Positions 17,077 to 28,121 of a stretch of 64,000 bases of DNA are shown piece after piece. The notes below the pieces were generated by a model that searched no databases, had not been told where the DNA came from, and was given only the letters and a program-made list of their open reading frames with translations. Position numbers and translations under genes: made by a program. The stretch's first letter is position 1. Each line of letters starts with the position of its first letter. The DNA comes from Streptomyces catenulae (lineage in GTDB: Bacteria > Actinomycetota > Actinomycetes > Streptomycetales > Streptomycetaceae): NCBI RefSeq assembly GCF_000718015.1, contig NZ_JODY01000008.1, positions 62,001 through 126,000 of the forward strand. The letters run 5' to 3'.

Positions 17077-18813
17077 TCACACCCAGGAGTCGAACCACAT
17101 CCGCTTGTGCCACTCCGACTTCGGGATCGGCAGGCCCGTGTAGAGCGGATAGAAGTAGATGAAGTTCCAGACGATGAGCAGGACGAGGACGCCCGCGCCG
17201 ACCGCGCCGACGGTGCGGCGGCGCTCCGTGGAGCCGGGCGGGCCGAGGATCGCGCCGATCATCATCGCCAGTGCCAGACAGAGGAACGGCACGAACACCA
17301 CGGCGTAGAAGAGGAAGATCGTCCGCTCCTGGTAGAGGAACCACGGCAGATAACCGGCGGCCACCCCGCAGACGACGGCGCCCGCGCGCCAGTCGCGTTT
17401 GAACGCCCAGCGGTAGAGGACGTACAGCAGCGCGAAGCACGCCGCCCACCACAGCAGCGGGGTGCCGATCGCCAGGACCTCGCGGGCGCAGCCCTCCGCC
17501 GCGGTGCAGCCGTCGTGTCCGGCCTTCGGGTCCTCGTAGAAGTACGAGACCGGGCGGCCGAGGACCAGCCAGCTCCACGGGTTCGACTGGTAGGTGTGCG
17601 GGGTGGTCAGGCCGGTGTGGAAGGCGTAGACCTCGGTCTGGTAGTGCCAGAGGCTGCGCAGCCAGTCCGGCAGCCAGGTCCAGGCGCCGGTGTGGCCCTC
17701 GGGGGTCGACGCCCACTCGCGGTAGTAGCCGCCCTTGGTGGCGAACCACCCCGACCAGGACGCCAGATACGTCGCCACCGCCACCACGACCGTCGCCCCG
17801 AACGCGGGCACCACATCGCGCCGCAGCACCGACCGCAGCGGGCGCCGCGCCCCGGCGGTGCGGCGCGCCCCGATGTCCCAGAGGACCGACATCAGCGCGA
17901 ACGCGGCGAGGAAGTACAGGCCGTTCCACTTCGTCGCCGACGCCAGGCCCAGGCAGATCCCGGCGGTGATCCGCCAGGGGCGCCAGCCCAGCCGCAGCCG
18001 GTCGCCGACCGTGCCGTCCGGATGGGCCAGCCCCTCCGCGTCGACGGGCAGCGCCGCCGCCAGCCGGGCCCGCGTACGGTCCCGGTCCAGCAGCAGCGCG
18101 CCGAACGCGGCGACCACCCAGAACATCACCAGAAGGTCCAGCAGCGCGGTCCGGCTCATCACGAAGTGCAGCCCGTCGACGGCGAGCAGCGCACCGGCCA
18201 GGCAGCCCAGCGCCGTCGAGCGCAGCAGCCGCCGTCCGATCCGGCAGACCAGCAGCACCGAGAGGGTGCCGAGCAGCGCCACCATGAACCGCCAGCCGAA
18301 CGGATTCATCCCGAACGCCCACTCACCGACGGCGATCAGCCACTTCCCCATCGGGGGATGGACCACGTACGACGGGTCGGAGTGGAGCAGGATCCGGGCC
18401 GGATGGCCGATCAGCGCGTCGTTGGCGTTCTTGTCCCAGGTGCCCTCGTAGCCGTACTGCAGCAGCGACCAGGCGTCCTTCGGGTAGTACGTCTCGTCGA
18501 ATATCACCTTGTCCGGGCTGCCGAGGTTCCAGAACCGCAGCACCCCGGCGAGCAGCGTCACCAGCAGCGGACCGAGCCACCCCGAGGCGCGGGCCAGCCG
18601 CGCCGCCAGCAGCGGGTTGGCGCCGCACAGCTGCCACAGCCGGGTGCCGGGCTGCGGGAAGGGGGGCACCAGCCGCGTGCGGACATCGGGCCGGGGGCCG
18701 TCCGCGTAGCCGAAGCGGCGCAGCCTGCGCTGCCACGCGGGCGGCCGCCGGTCGGGCTGGTCGGCGCTGCGGGCTACGGCGTCGGTCGCGGTGTCACTGG
18801 TCACCCGGCCCAT
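17077..18813 (-). CDS. pmt: Dolichyl-phosphate-mannose--protein mannosyltransferase (GT39)
   Basis: 578 aa polytopic membrane enzyme that transfers mannose from polyprenyl-phosphate-mannose to Ser/Thr of secreted proteins. A cytosolic N-terminus of about 80 residues precedes the first membrane helix. The first external loop has the catalytic Asp-Glu in FDETYYPKDAW, and HPPMGKW follows, both GT39 hallmarks. The C-terminal part has several hydrophobic helices ending near the conserved PLYTGLPIP. Divergent from rsmI with 83 bp between starts, the same pairing as M. tuberculosis Rv1002c-Rv1003 region. Start could also be GTG 18804. In Streptomyces this gene is needed for phage receptor glycoproteins. 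Confidence 0.95.
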   Translation of the reverse strand: MGRVTSDTATDAVARSADQPDRRPPAWQRRLRRFGYADGPRPDVRTRLVPPFPQPGTRLWQLCGANPLLAARLARASGWLGPLLVTLLAGVLRFWNLGSPDKVIFDETYYPKDAWSLLQYGYEGTWDKNANDALIGHPARILLHSDPSYVVHPPMGKWLIAVGEWAFGMNPFGWRFMVALLGTLSVLLVCRIGRRLLRSTALGCLAGALLAVDGLHFVMSRTALLDLLVMFWVVAAFGALLLDRDRTRARLAAALPVDAEGLAHPDGTVGDRLRLGWRPWRITAGICLGLASATKWNGLYFLAAFALMSVLWDIGARRTAGARRPLRSVLRRDVVPAFGATVVVAVATYLASWSGWFATKGGYYREWASTPEGHTGAWTWLPDWLRSLWHYQTEVYAFHTGLTTPHTYQSNPWSWLVLGRPVSYFYEDPKAGHDGCTAAEGCAREVLAIGTPLLWWAACFALLYVLYRWAFKRDWRAGAVVCGVAAGYLPWFLYQERTIFLFYAVVFVPFLCLALAMMIGAILGPPGSTERRRTVGAVGAGVLVLLIVWNFIYFYPLYTGLPIPKSEWHKRMWFDSWV

Positions 18814-18896
18814 CGTAGGGAAGCGATCTGTGGACGGACGGGTACGCCGCAGGGCGGGTGACGGAGGCGGCGCCCGGCGGCTGGGAGGATGGGGGA

Positions 18897-19778
18897 GTGA
18901 CTGGAACGCTGGTACTTGCAGGGACGCCCATCGGCGACATCGAGGACGCCCCGCCGCGCCTCGCCGCCGAGCTGGCCGCCGCCGATGTGATCGCCGCCGA
19001 GGACACCCGGCGGCTGCGCCGCCTCACCCAGGGCCTCGGGGTGACGCCCGGTGGCCGGATCGTGTCGTACTTCGAGGGCAACGAAGCGGCCCGGACGCCG
19101 GAGCTGGCCGACGCGCTGGCCGGTGGCGCCCGGGTGCTGCTGGTCACCGACGCCGGGATGCCGTCGGTCTCCGACCCCGGCTACCGCCTGGTCGCCGCCG
19201 CCGTCGAGCGGGACGTGAAGGTCACCGCCGTCCCCGGGCCGAGCGCCGTGCTGACCGCGCTGGCGGTCTCCGGGCTGCCGGTCGACCGGTTCTGCTTCGA
19301 GGGCTTCCTCCCGCGCAAGCAGGGCGAGCGCCTCACCAAGCTGCGGGAGGTCGCGGACGAGCGCCGCACCCTCGTCTACTTCGAGGCGCCGCACCGGCTC
19401 GACGACACCCTCGCCGCGATGGCCGAGGTCTTCGGCACCGACCGCCGCGCCGCGGTCTGCCGGGAGCTGACCAAGACGTACGAGGAGGTCAGGCGCGGCG
19501 GGCTCGGTGAGCTGGCGGCGTGGGCGGCCGAGGGCGTGCGCGGCGAGATCACCGTCGTGGTCGAGGGCGCCCCCGAGACCAGCCCGCAGGAGCTGGGGCC
19601 GGAGGAGCTGGTGCGCCGGGTGCGGGTCCGGGAGGAGGCCGGGGAGCGCCGCAAGGAGGCCATCGCCGCGGTCGCCGCCGAGCTGGGGCTGCCGAAGCGG
19701 GAGGTGTTCGACGCGGTGGTGGCTGCGAAGAACGCGGAGAAGGCCGGAGGGTCCGCCGGGCAGGCCGCCGGGGCCTGA
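18897..19778 (+). CDS. rsmI: 16S rRNA (cytidine(1402)-2'-O)-methyltransferase
   Basis: 293 aa SAM-dependent tetrapyrrole-methylase fold enzyme that methylates the 2'-O of C1402 in 16S rRNA. Diagnostic segments: LVLAGTPIGDIEDAPPR at the start, IAAEDTRRLRRL, ISYFEGNE-like VSYFEGNEA, LVTDAGMPSVSDPGYRLV and AVPGPSAVLTALAVSGLP, then FEGFLPRK. GTG 18897 has GGGAGGATGGGGGA directly before it and gives the canonical N-terminus. C-terminal residues include the usual helical lid. Divergent from pmt. Confidence 0.96.
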   Translation: MTGTLVLAGTPIGDIEDAPPRLAAELAAADVIAAEDTRRLRRLTQGLGVTPGGRIVSYFEGNEAARTPELADALAGGARVLLVTDAGMPSVSDPGYRLVAAAVERDVKVTAVPGPSAVLTALAVSGLPVDRFCFEGFLPRKQGERLTKLREVADERRTLVYFEAPHRLDDTLAAMAEVFGTDRRAAVCRELTKTYEEVRRGGLGELAAWAAEGVRGEITVVVEGAPETSPQELGPEELVRRVRVREEAGERRKEAIAAVAAELGLPKREVFDAVVAAKNAEKAGGSAGQAAGA

Positions 19779-20006
19779 CCAGGGGTCCGGCCGCGTCCGG
19801 TGTCCGAAAGCCGCTGCCGGAAGGTAAACGGCCGGTCTCGAACGGTAAAGGGACCATCCGGACGGCCCGGACTTTGCCCTGGAGCGGGCCAAATCTGGGC
19901 CAACAGGTAAGAACATCCGCCGCACCTCGCCCGGGACAGGAGTCCACTGGAGACCGGGACGCACGGTTCCCCGGAGACCTTGTCCTGCGGACAAGAGGAG
20001 CGGCAC

Positions 20007-20435
20007 ATGAGTGAGATCGCGGACATCCGCACCACCTACCCCGACACCCACCCCACCACCGAAGCCCCGGTTCACGAGGCGTACGCCTTCGCCTGCATGC
20101 ATTGCGGCCACGGCTGGGAGCAGGCGTACGAGATACGGCACCAGGTGGACGTCAAGGGCGTCACGCACGCCGTCTACTACGCGGACGGCGAGCGGGTGCC
20201 GTCCCCGCTGACCAGTCCGGGCTGCCTCAGCTGCGGCTCCACCGTGGTGCGGATCATGCGCGCGGGCGAGGTCTCGAAGGTGTCCCACGCGATCGAGAGC
20301 CTCCACCAGCGCGGCACCGCCCCGGCGAAGCGGCCCGTCGTCGGCCCGGAGAGCGGCGGCAGCTCCGTCGACCCCGGCCGGCACCACTGGCACCTCTCCG
20401 ATCTGCTCCACCCCTTCCAGCACCACCGCCGCTGA
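20007..20435 (+). CDS. Zinc-ribbon hypothetical protein
   Basis: 142 aa, ATG with AGAGGAG 7 nt upstream. Two CxxC knuckles (CMHCGHGW at about residue 30 and CLSCGS at about residue 75) are spaced as in a zinc ribbon, with a His-rich C-terminus (RHHWHLSDLLHPFQHHRR). No enzyme motif. It may bind nucleic acid or a protein partner. It precedes tatD by 48 bp and might share its transcript. A 228-bp upstream gap shows no other gene. Confidence 0.75.
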   Translation: MSEIADIRTTYPDTHPTTEAPVHEAYAFACMHCGHGWEQAYEIRHQVDVKGVTHAVYYADGERVPSPLTSPGCLSCGSTVVRIMRAGEVSKVSHAIESLHQRGTAPAKRPVVGPESGGSSVDPGRHHWHLSDLLHPFQHHRR

Positions 20436-20483
20436 CCCGGGCGCCGGGTGAGGCCGTGGCCGCGGCCTCGTAGGATCGCGGCC

Positions 20484-21419
20484 ATGGCCCCGCACGACAC
20501 CGGCTCCGAGACCGCCCCGCCCACCGCCGCCGGGAGCGGCAGCCCGTCCAAGGCGGCGAAGAACGCCCCGCCGCCGCTGCCCGAGCCGCTGCGGGTGCCG
20601 GTCGCCGACTCGCACACCCACCTCGACATGCAGCAGGGCACCGTGGACGAGGCGCTCGCCAAGGCGGCGTCGGTCGGCGTCACCACCGTCGTGCAGGTCG
20701 GCTGCGACGTCGCCGGATCGCGGTGGGCGGCGGAGACCGCCGAGGCGTACGACGCGGTGCACGCGGCGGTCGCACTCCACCCCAACGAAGCCCCGCGCAT
20801 CGTCCTCGGCGACCCCGACGGCTGGTCCCGGCAGGGCGCCCGCGAGCCCGGCGGCGATGCGGCTCTCGACGAGGCGCTGGCCGCCATCGACGCGCTGGCC
20901 GCCCTCCCGCACGTCCGCGGCGTCGGCGAGACCGGTCTCGATTACTTCCGTACCGGCGCCGAGGGCATGGCCGCCCAGGAGCGGTCGTTCCGGGCGCACA
21001 TCGAGATCGCCAAGCGGCACGGGAAGGCGCTGGTCATCCACGACCGGGAGGCCCACGCCGATGTGCTGCGGATCCTGCGCGAGGAGGGCGCCCCCGAGCG
21101 CACCGTCTTCCACTGCTACTCCGGCGACGCCGCGATGGCGAAGGAGTGCGCGGCGGCCGGGTACTTCCTCTCCTTCGCCGGGAACGTCACGTTCAAGAAC
21201 GCGCAGCCGCTCCGCGACGCGCTCGCGGTGGCCCCCGCCGAACTGCTGCTGGTCGAGACCGACGCGCCGTTCCTCACCCCCGCGCCGTTCCGCGGCCGCC
21301 CCAACGCGCCGTACCTCATCCCCGTCACGCTGCGGGCGATGGCCGAGGTCAAGGGCGTCACCGAGGACGCCCTCGCCACCGCCGTCGCGGCCAACACGGC
21401 ACGCGCCTTCGGCTACTGA
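20484..21419 (+). CDS. tatD: TatD family metal-dependent hydrolase
   Basis: 311 aa TIM-barrel DNase/hydrolase. Metal ligands are visible: [10 protein letters not shown] (HxH) at about residue 45, [11 protein letters not shown] (Glu), [11 protein letters not shown] (His), [11 protein letters not shown] (His) and [10 protein letters not shown] (Asp). A Ser/Ala/Pro-rich N-terminal extension of about 40 residues precedes the barrel. First of the tatD-ksgA-ispE run, which in mycobacteria also contains rpfB between tatD and ksgA; here no room is left for it. Confidence 0.95.
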   Translation: MAPHDTGSETAPPTAAGSGSPSKAAKNAPPPLPEPLRVPVADSHTHLDMQQGTVDEALAKAASVGVTTVVQVGCDVAGSRWAAETAEAYDAVHAAVALHPNEAPRIVLGDPDGWSRQGAREPGGDAALDEALAAIDALAALPHVRGVGETGLDYFRTGAEGMAAQERSFRAHIEIAKRHGKALVIHDREAHADVLRILREEGAPERTVFHCYSGDAAMAKECAAAGYFLSFAGNVTFKNAQPLRDALAVAPAELLLVETDAPFLTPAPFRGRPNAPYLIPVTLRAMAEVKGVTEDALATAVAANTARAFGY

Positions 21420-21541
21420 CCTGCGACGACGGGGGCGCCCCGCTCCGGCCCGTAAGCTGCACCGGTGAACCAGCGCAGCGAGCGAACAACGGAAAGGCGC
21501 GCCCCGTGGACGATCACGGCGGCGCGTGGCGAGGCTTCGGC

Positions 21542-22474
21542 ATGAGTGAGAGCACCACCGGCGACGAGTCCGGCCCCCTGCTGGGCCCCGCCGACATCCG
21601 CGAGCTGGCCGCCGCGCTGGGCGTACGCCCCACCAAGCAGCGCGGCCAGAACTTCGTCATCGACGCCAACACCGTCCGCCGCATCGTGCGGACCGCGGAC
21701 GTCCGGCCCGACGACACCGTCGTCGAGGTCGGCCCGGGCCTCGGCTCGCTGACCCTGGCGCTCCTGGAGGCGGCCGACGCGGTCACCGCCGTGGAGATCG
21801 ACGAGGTGCTGGCCGCCGCGCTCCCGGCGACCGTCGCGGCGCGGCTGCCGCGCCGCGCCGACCGGTTCGCGCTGGTCCACAGCGATGCGATGCACGTCAC
21901 CGAGCTGCCCGGCAATGCGCCCACCGCGCTCGTCGCCAATCTGCCGTACAACGTCGCGGTGCCGGTGCTGCTGCACATGCTGGCGACGTTCCCGACGCTG
22001 GAGCGCACCCTGGTGATGGTGCAGGCGGAGGTCGCCGACCGGCTCGCGGCCCGCCCCGGCAACAAGGTCTACGGTGTGCCGTCGGTCAAGGCCAACTGGT
22101 ACGCCGAGGTCAAGCGCGCCGGTTCGATCGGCCGGAACGTCTTCTGGCCCGCGCCCAACGTCGACTCCGGTCTGGTGTCGCTGATCCGGCGGGAGCCGCC
22201 GGAGACCACCGCCACCCGCGACGAGGTCTTCGCGGTGGTCGACGCCGCGTTCGCGCAGCGCCGTAAGACGCTGCGGGCGGCGCTGGCGGGCTGGGCCGGT
22301 TCGGCCGCCGCCGCCGAAGAAGCGCTGGTCGCCGCCGGGATCTCCCCGAAGGCGCGCGGCGAGGCGCTGACCGTCGAGGAGTTCGCCCGCATCGCGGAGC
22401 ACGGGCCGCGCCGGTCGGGCGCGATGAGCCGACAGGAACAGCAGGAGCAGCGGGAGCAGGGAGGCGCGCAGTGA
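21542..22474 (+). CDS. rsmA: 16S rRNA dimethyladenosine transferase KsgA
   Basis: 310 aa SAM-dependent methyltransferase that dimethylates two adjacent adenines near the 3' end of 16S rRNA. Motifs: [16 protein letters not shown] at the front, SAM-binding [17 protein letters not shown], the acidic VEIDEVLA, motif [14 protein letters not shown] (NLPY) and the C-terminal helical domain with [15 protein letters not shown] 21542 has GAGG 7 nt upstream; GTG 21506 is in frame with an equally good GGAAAGG and would add 12 residues. The stop overlaps the ispE start. Confidence 0.96.
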   Translation: MSESTTGDESGPLLGPADIRELAAALGVRPTKQRGQNFVIDANTVRRIVRTADVRPDDTVVEVGPGLGSLTLALLEAADAVTAVEIDEVLAAALPATVAARLPRRADRFALVHSDAMHVTELPGNAPTALVANLPYNVAVPVLLHMLATFPTLERTLVMVQAEVADRLAARPGNKVYGVPSVKANWYAEVKRAGSIGRNVFWPAPNVDSGLVSLIRREPPETTATRDEVFAVVDAAFAQRRKTLRAALAGWAGSAAAAEEALVAAGISPKARGEALTVEEFARIAEHGPRRSGAMSRQEQQEQREQGGAQ

Positions 22475-23400
22475 GCGCGGCGGTCACGGTACGGGTCCCG
22501 GCGAAGGTCAACGTCCAGCTGGCGGTCGGCGCCGCCCGCCCGGACGGCTTCCACGACCTCGCCAACGTCTTCCTCGCCGTCGGTCTGTACGACGAGGTCA
22601 CCGCCGCCCCCGCCGACGGGCTGCGGATCACCGCCGAGGGCGAGGGCGTGGCGAGCATCCCGCTCGACGCCACCAACCTCGCCGCCCGCGCCGCGACCCT
22701 CCTCGCCGCGCGCCACGGCCGCACCGCCGATGTCCATCTGCACCTGAAGAAGGACATCCCCGTCGCGGGCGGCATGGCGGGCGGCAGCGCGGACGCCGCC
22801 GGTGCGCTGCTGGCCTGCGACACCCTGTGGGGCACGCACGCCTCCCGCGAAGAACTCCTGGAGATCTGCGCGGAGCTGGGCAGCGACGTCCCGTTCAGCC
22901 TGGTCGGCGGCGCGGCGCTGGGCACCGGTCGCGGCGAGGTGCTGACCCCGCTGCCGGTCGGCGGCGCCTTCCACTGGGTCTTCGCGGTCGCCGACGGCGG
23001 TCTCTCCACGCCCGCGGTCTACGGCGAGTTCGACCGCCTCACCGCCGGGACCGACGTCCCGGAACCGGCCGCCTCGCCCGCCCTCCTCGCGGCCCTCGCG
23101 GCGGGCGACGCGGAAGCGCTGGCCGGAGAGCTGGCCAACGACCTCCAGCCCGCCGCGCTCTCCCTGCGCCCCTCACTGGCCGCCACCCTCGACGCGGGCG
23201 CCGCCGCGGGCGCGCTCGCCCCGCTGGTCTCCGGCTCGGGGCCGACGACGGCGTTCCTCGTGGCGGACCCGGAAGCGGCGGAGAAGGTCGCCGCGGCACT
23301 GACGGCGTCCGGCACCTGCCGCACGGTACGCATCGCCACCGCCCCGGCGCCGGGGGCGACGGTGCTCCAGGTGGCGCCTTCCACCGCGCCCGGTCCGTGA
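22471..23400 (+). CDS. ispE: 4-diphosphocytidyl-2-C-methyl-D-erythritol kinase
   Basis: 309 aa GHMP kinase of the non-mevalonate isoprenoid pathway; it phosphorylates the 2-hydroxyl of CDP-methylerythritol. Seen: N-terminal [22 protein letters not shown], the ATP loop [17 protein letters not shown] and [19 protein letters not shown]. The GTG start overlaps the ksgA stop (GTGA), so the two are translationally coupled. Its length is normal for actinobacteria. Confidence 0.96.
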   Translation: MSAAVTVRVPAKVNVQLAVGAARPDGFHDLANVFLAVGLYDEVTAAPADGLRITAEGEGVASIPLDATNLAARAATLLAARHGRTADVHLHLKKDIPVAGGMAGGSADAAGALLACDTLWGTHASREELLEICAELGSDVPFSLVGGAALGTGRGEVLTPLPVGGAFHWVFAVADGGLSTPAVYGEFDRLTAGTDVPEPAASPALLAALAAGDAEALAGELANDLQPAALSLRPSLAATLDAGAAAGALAPLVSGSGPTTAFLVADPEAAEKVAAALTASGTCRTVRIATAPAPGATVLQVAPSTAPGP

Positions 23401-23557
23401 GCGCCGCCCGGTAGGAGGCGGCCGCGGCGGGCGGGAGGCAGGTGAGGCGTGCCGCGCGCTCACCGGGAATTCCGACGCGAACTGCCGCCCCACGCGCAAA
23501 CATCGCCTGCACATTCCTCTGACCGCTTCCTGACATGGCGCGGCTACATTCCCGCGC

Positions 23558-24667
23558 ATGCGCACACCTTCTCGCCGCTCGTGCGGCCACCAGGACAGCA
23601 GCCGCAGGGCCCTCCGGCACGCGATCGGCGCCACCGTCGCGGTGTCGGCGGCTGCTGTCGCACTGGCCGCGCCGACCGCGGTCGCCGACGCCGCACCGCA
23701 CCACCCGTCGTCCACCGGCGGCGGCGCGGCGAGCGCGGACACCACCACCTCCCACGCCGGCGCCACGACCGCCAAGGAGCGCGACCGGATCAACGCCTAC
23801 TGGACCCCCCGGCGCATGAAGCTGGCAAGCGCTCTGATCCCCGAGAACACCCCCGTCCCCAAGGACGACAACACGCCGGACGACCCACGGCCGCTCCCTT
23901 CGAACACGCCGGACTCCGGGGCCGTGTGGACACACGGCGGGGCGGTGGACAAGAGCGTGGGCCGCCTGTTCTTCACCTTCTCCGACGGCTACGACGGCAG
24001 CTGCACCGCGACGGTCGTCACCAGCGCCAACCGCAGTACGGTCATCACCGCGGCACACTGCCTGCGAGGCGTCGGCTCGCCCTCCGCCGACGACACCTGG
24101 AACCACAACCTCTACTTCGTTCCCGGCTACCGCAACGGAACGAAACCGCTCGGCGGCTTCAGCGCCACCACCATGGCCACCTCTTCCCGCTGGGACGGGG
24201 ATCCGGAGACCACGCCGTCGTCGGACGTCGCTGCCGCCGGTTACGACACGGGGCTCCTCGTGGTGAACCCCACTGCCGAGGGGCGTCCGATCGCGGACGT
24301 CACCGGAAGCCAGCACAGCGCGTTCGGCCAACCCGTCAAGGACGGTTTCGTCCACGCCTTCGGGTACCCGAGCGACGGACTCAACGACCCCAAGGACAAG
24401 TACGTCGGATCCCGCATGATCCACTGCGCGGGCACGAGCCACCCCGGCCCCAAGGTGCCCCTGCTGTGGGGCGAGACCTGCGACATGTCCGCCGGGTCGA
24501 GCGGCGGCCCGCACCTGGCCGACTTCGACACCCGCACCGGCACCGGCACCGTCGTGGGCGTCACCACCACCGACGAGGAACTCGCGGGCGGGCAGACCCC
24601 CACGCTCTACGCCACACGCCTCGGCGACAGCGCCCACCGTTTGTACGACTGGGCCCAGTCGCGCTAG
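23558..24667 (+). CDS. Secreted trypsin-like (V8/glutamyl endopeptidase-type) serine protease
   Basis: 369 aa with an N-terminal basic region (residues 1-20), hydrophobic core VAVSAAAVALAAPTAVADA and likely cleavage after ADA, so exported. The triad is visible: His in VITAAHCLRG, Asp in AGYDTGLLVV, Ser in CDMSAGSSGGPHL (GSSGGP). CTAT.. / C..MS cysteines suggest disulfides. The pro-region between residues 40 and 110 is low-complexity. The GSSGGP form resembles V8-like and alkaline serine proteases rather than trypsin S1A proper. Monocistronic, after a 157-bp gap. Confidence 0.9.
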   Translation: MRTPSRRSCGHQDSSRRALRHAIGATVAVSAAAVALAAPTAVADAAPHHPSSTGGGAASADTTTSHAGATTAKERDRINAYWTPRRMKLASALIPENTPVPKDDNTPDDPRPLPSNTPDSGAVWTHGGAVDKSVGRLFFTFSDGYDGSCTATVVTSANRSTVITAAHCLRGVGSPSADDTWNHNLYFVPGYRNGTKPLGGFSATTMATSSRWDGDPETTPSSDVAAAGYDTGLLVVNPTAEGRPIADVTGSQHSAFGQPVKDGFVHAFGYPSDGLNDPKDKYVGSRMIHCAGTSHPGPKVPLLWGETCDMSAGSSGGPHLADFDTRTGTGTVVGVTTTDEELAGGQTPTLYATRLGDSAHRLYDWAQSR

Positions 24668-24780
24668 GGGGTGTGGCTGATCTTGGCCTGGTCGGTCGAG
24701 ATCATCCCCGCCGCCTCTCGGGCGGTCTTGCCTGCGCGGACACGCAACTTCCGTAGCTCGCCGCCGAGCCGAACCTGGCG
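24664..24780 (-). pseudogene. Remnant of an XRE-family helix-turn-helix regulator
   Basis: Reverse-strand reading shows VRLGGELRKLRVRAGKTARE then AAGMISTDQAKISHTP and a stop. This is the first half of an XRE HTH as found in Scr1/DUF5753 regulators of Streptomyces (usual length about 280 aa), cut right after the recognition helix. No start with ribosome binding site is near and the rest of the gene is missing. It overlaps the protease stop region by a few bases. Confidence 0.6.
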
Positions 24781-24809
24781 GGCCGTGCTGCTGGGGCGGT
24801 TACTCCCGG

Positions 24810-24983
24810 ATGCCGCCCGGCCTGTTCCTCCCGGGAGGCGAGGGCGACAGCCTCGTCCGGCCGTACGTACTCGCCGCGCAGGAGCGGCAGCGCCTGGCGA
24901 AGCAGCGTGCCCGGCGCCGGGAGCTGGAGGAGGCCGTACGGGCACTCAACGCCTGGTCGTCCGGTGGCGGCGGGCGCACCTGA
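24810..24983 (+). CDS. Small Streptomyces hypothetical protein
   Basis: 57 residues beginning MPPGLFLPGGEGDSLVRPY, then VLAAQERQRLAKQRARRREL. Many Streptomyces encode short proteins with the same GMFLPGGEGDSLVRPYVLAAEERRR-like start, often beside XRE regulators; that family link is from memory of the pattern. The C-terminus here (ALNAWSSGGGGRT) looks divergent. A strong hairpin follows 13 nt after the stop. No clear ribosome binding site, so the start is uncertain. Confidence 0.6.
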   Translation: MPPGLFLPGGEGDSLVRPYVLAAQERQRLAKQRARRRELEEAVRALNAWSSGGGGRT

Positions 24984-24995
24984 GCGCGCTCGCTT

Positions 24996-25026
24996 GCGGG
25001 CCCCGGGCCAGCGCCCCGGGGCCCGC
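24996..25026 (+). terminator. Terminator before the ABC-F gene
   Basis: Perfect 12-bp inverted repeat GCGGGCCCCGGG (24996-25007) and CCCGGGGCCCGC (25015-25026) with a 7-nt loop. Confidence 0.75.
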
Positions 25027-25103
25027 GCCTGCCATGGGATCCTGGAAGGGCCCAGGGAGCGTGCGCCGTACCGGAGCCGCGCGGGCCGTCAGCAGGGAGA
25101 GCA

Positions 25104-26900
<1,797 letters not shown>

Positions 26901-27048
26901 CGGCCGCGCTCCGCACGGCGCGCCTTTTTGGCCCCGGGCAATCCGGCCGAGTCCGGTCGGACGGGGCGCGCCGGGCGCGGTGAGCGTGTACCTTCCCGTG
27001 CACGGCGGGCCCGGTCAGGGCCCCGTGCGCCGGGAGGAGGGCCGCGGG

Positions 27049-27744
27049 ATGGGCGTACGGCTCGTGGTGGTCGACGATCACCGACTGCTGGCCGAGGCGC
27101 TGGCCTCGGCGCTGAAGCTGCGGGGGCACCGGGTGCTGGCGGCGGCCGCGCCGTGCGCCGGTGCCGCGGAGCTGGTGGTGGGCCGGGCCCCGGAGGTGTG
27201 CCTGCTGGGGACGGCGGTGCCCGCCGAGCCCGGGGTGTTCGACCCGGTCGTCCGGATCAAGCGGGAGCGGCCGGGGATCGCGGTGGTGGTGCTGGGCCCG
27301 GTGCCGTCGCCGCGGGGGATCGCCGCCGCGTTCGCCGCGGGCGCCTCCGGCTATGTCCGCCACGACGAGCGGATCGAGGGCGTGGAGCGGGCGATGCTCA
27401 AGGCGCGGGCGGGCGAGGTGGCCGTCGCGCCGGTCCTGCTCCAGCAGGCGTGTGAGGAGTTGCTGCACCCGGCGGCGGAGCCGGACGACGAGGGCGCGCG
27501 GTTGCTGGCGCTGCTCACCCCGCGCGAGGTCGAGGTGTTGATGCGGGTCGCCGACGGTGAGGGCACCCGGCAGATCGCGGCGGGCATGGGCACCGCCCCG
27601 TCGACCGCGCGTACCCATGTGCAGCGGGTGCTGATGAAGCTGGAGGTCGGCTCGCGCCTGGAGGCGGCGGCGCTGGCGGCCCGTACCGGTCTGCTGGAGC
27701 GGGCGGCGGAGGCGGCGGAGGGCGCGGAGCCGCGGACGCCGTAG
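27049..27744 (+). CDS. Orphan LuxR-type regulator with a degenerate receiver domain
   Basis: 231 aa; ATG 27049 is 8 nt after GGGAGGAGG. The N-terminal domain looks like a receiver (VRLVVVDDHRLLAEAL, acidic pair D9-D10), but the phosphoacceptor position reads LLGT (Gly54) instead of Asp, the Thr/Ser site is Gly (VLGPVPS) and the conserved Lys is replaced (GYVRHD). So it probably cannot be phosphorylated. The C-terminal LuxR HTH is intact (LLTPREVEVLMRVADGEGTR then TARTHVQRVLMKL). There is no kinase beside it. It ends at a terminator shared with the converging symporter unit. Confidence 0.88.
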   Translation: MGVRLVVVDDHRLLAEALASALKLRGHRVLAAAAPCAGAAELVVGRAPEVCLLGTAVPAEPGVFDPVVRIKRERPGIAVVVLGPVPSPRGIAAAFAAGASGYVRHDERIEGVERAMLKARAGEVAVAPVLLQQACEELLHPAAEPDDEGARLLALLTPREVEVLMRVADGEGTRQIAAGMGTAPSTARTHVQRVLMKLEVGSRLEAAALAARTGLLERAAEAAEGAEPRTP

Positions 27745-27788
27745 GGCCCGGAGCCGCGTGAGGCGTGGTGCCGTGCGGTTCCGGGCCC
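27744..27788. terminator. Bidirectional terminator
   Basis: Near-perfect 14-bp inverted repeat, GGGCCCGGAGCCGC (27744-27757) with GCGGTTCCGGGCCC (27775-27788), between converging genes. Confidence 0.75.
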
Positions 27789-27794
27789 GTCGGG

Positions 27795-28103
27795 TCAGCT
27801 CGCCGGGGTGTCCTCCGGCGCCTCGCCGGTGAGTTCCTCGGCGGTCGGCGGGACGGTGGGCCGCAGCTTCAGCCAGACCAGGAAGAAGAGGCCGAGGGCG
27901 AGCATGCCCAGGCCGGTCCAGAGGTTGATGTTGATCCCCTGGGCCTTCTTCAGGTCCGCGTCGGAGGCGGTGAACCCGGCGATGGTGACGATCACGCCGT
28001 AGACGGCGAAGAGTCCGCCGATGATGCGCCGGACGTCGAAGAGCCGGGCGGCGGTCGCCGATTCGCGTTCGAGGGCGGCGACGTCGTGCTGGTGGTCGGA
28101 CAT
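27795..28103 (-). CDS. Small two-helix membrane protein downstream of the symporter
   Basis: 102 aa with two hydrophobic helices (IGGLFAVYGVIVTIAGF and LWTGLGMLALGLFFLVWLK) and a charged, Pro/Glu-rich C-terminus. Its start lies 18 nt after the symporter stop, so they are co-transcribed. Small membrane partners of this type often follow sodium:solute symporter genes in actinobacteria; an accessory or assembly role is likely but unproven. Confidence 0.85.
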   Translation of the reverse strand: MSDHQHDVAALERESATAARLFDVRRIIGGLFAVYGVIVTIAGFTASDADLKKAQGININLWTGLGMLALGLFFLVWLKLRPTVPPTAEELTGEAPEDTPAS

Positions 28104-28121
28104 GGTGGTGGGCTCCCGGGC

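Noticed and set aside
17086-17100. tRNA T-arm-like GGAGTCGAACC
   Set aside because: It is the pmt C-terminal coding sequence (the reverse strand encodes the SWV end); no cloverleaf around it.
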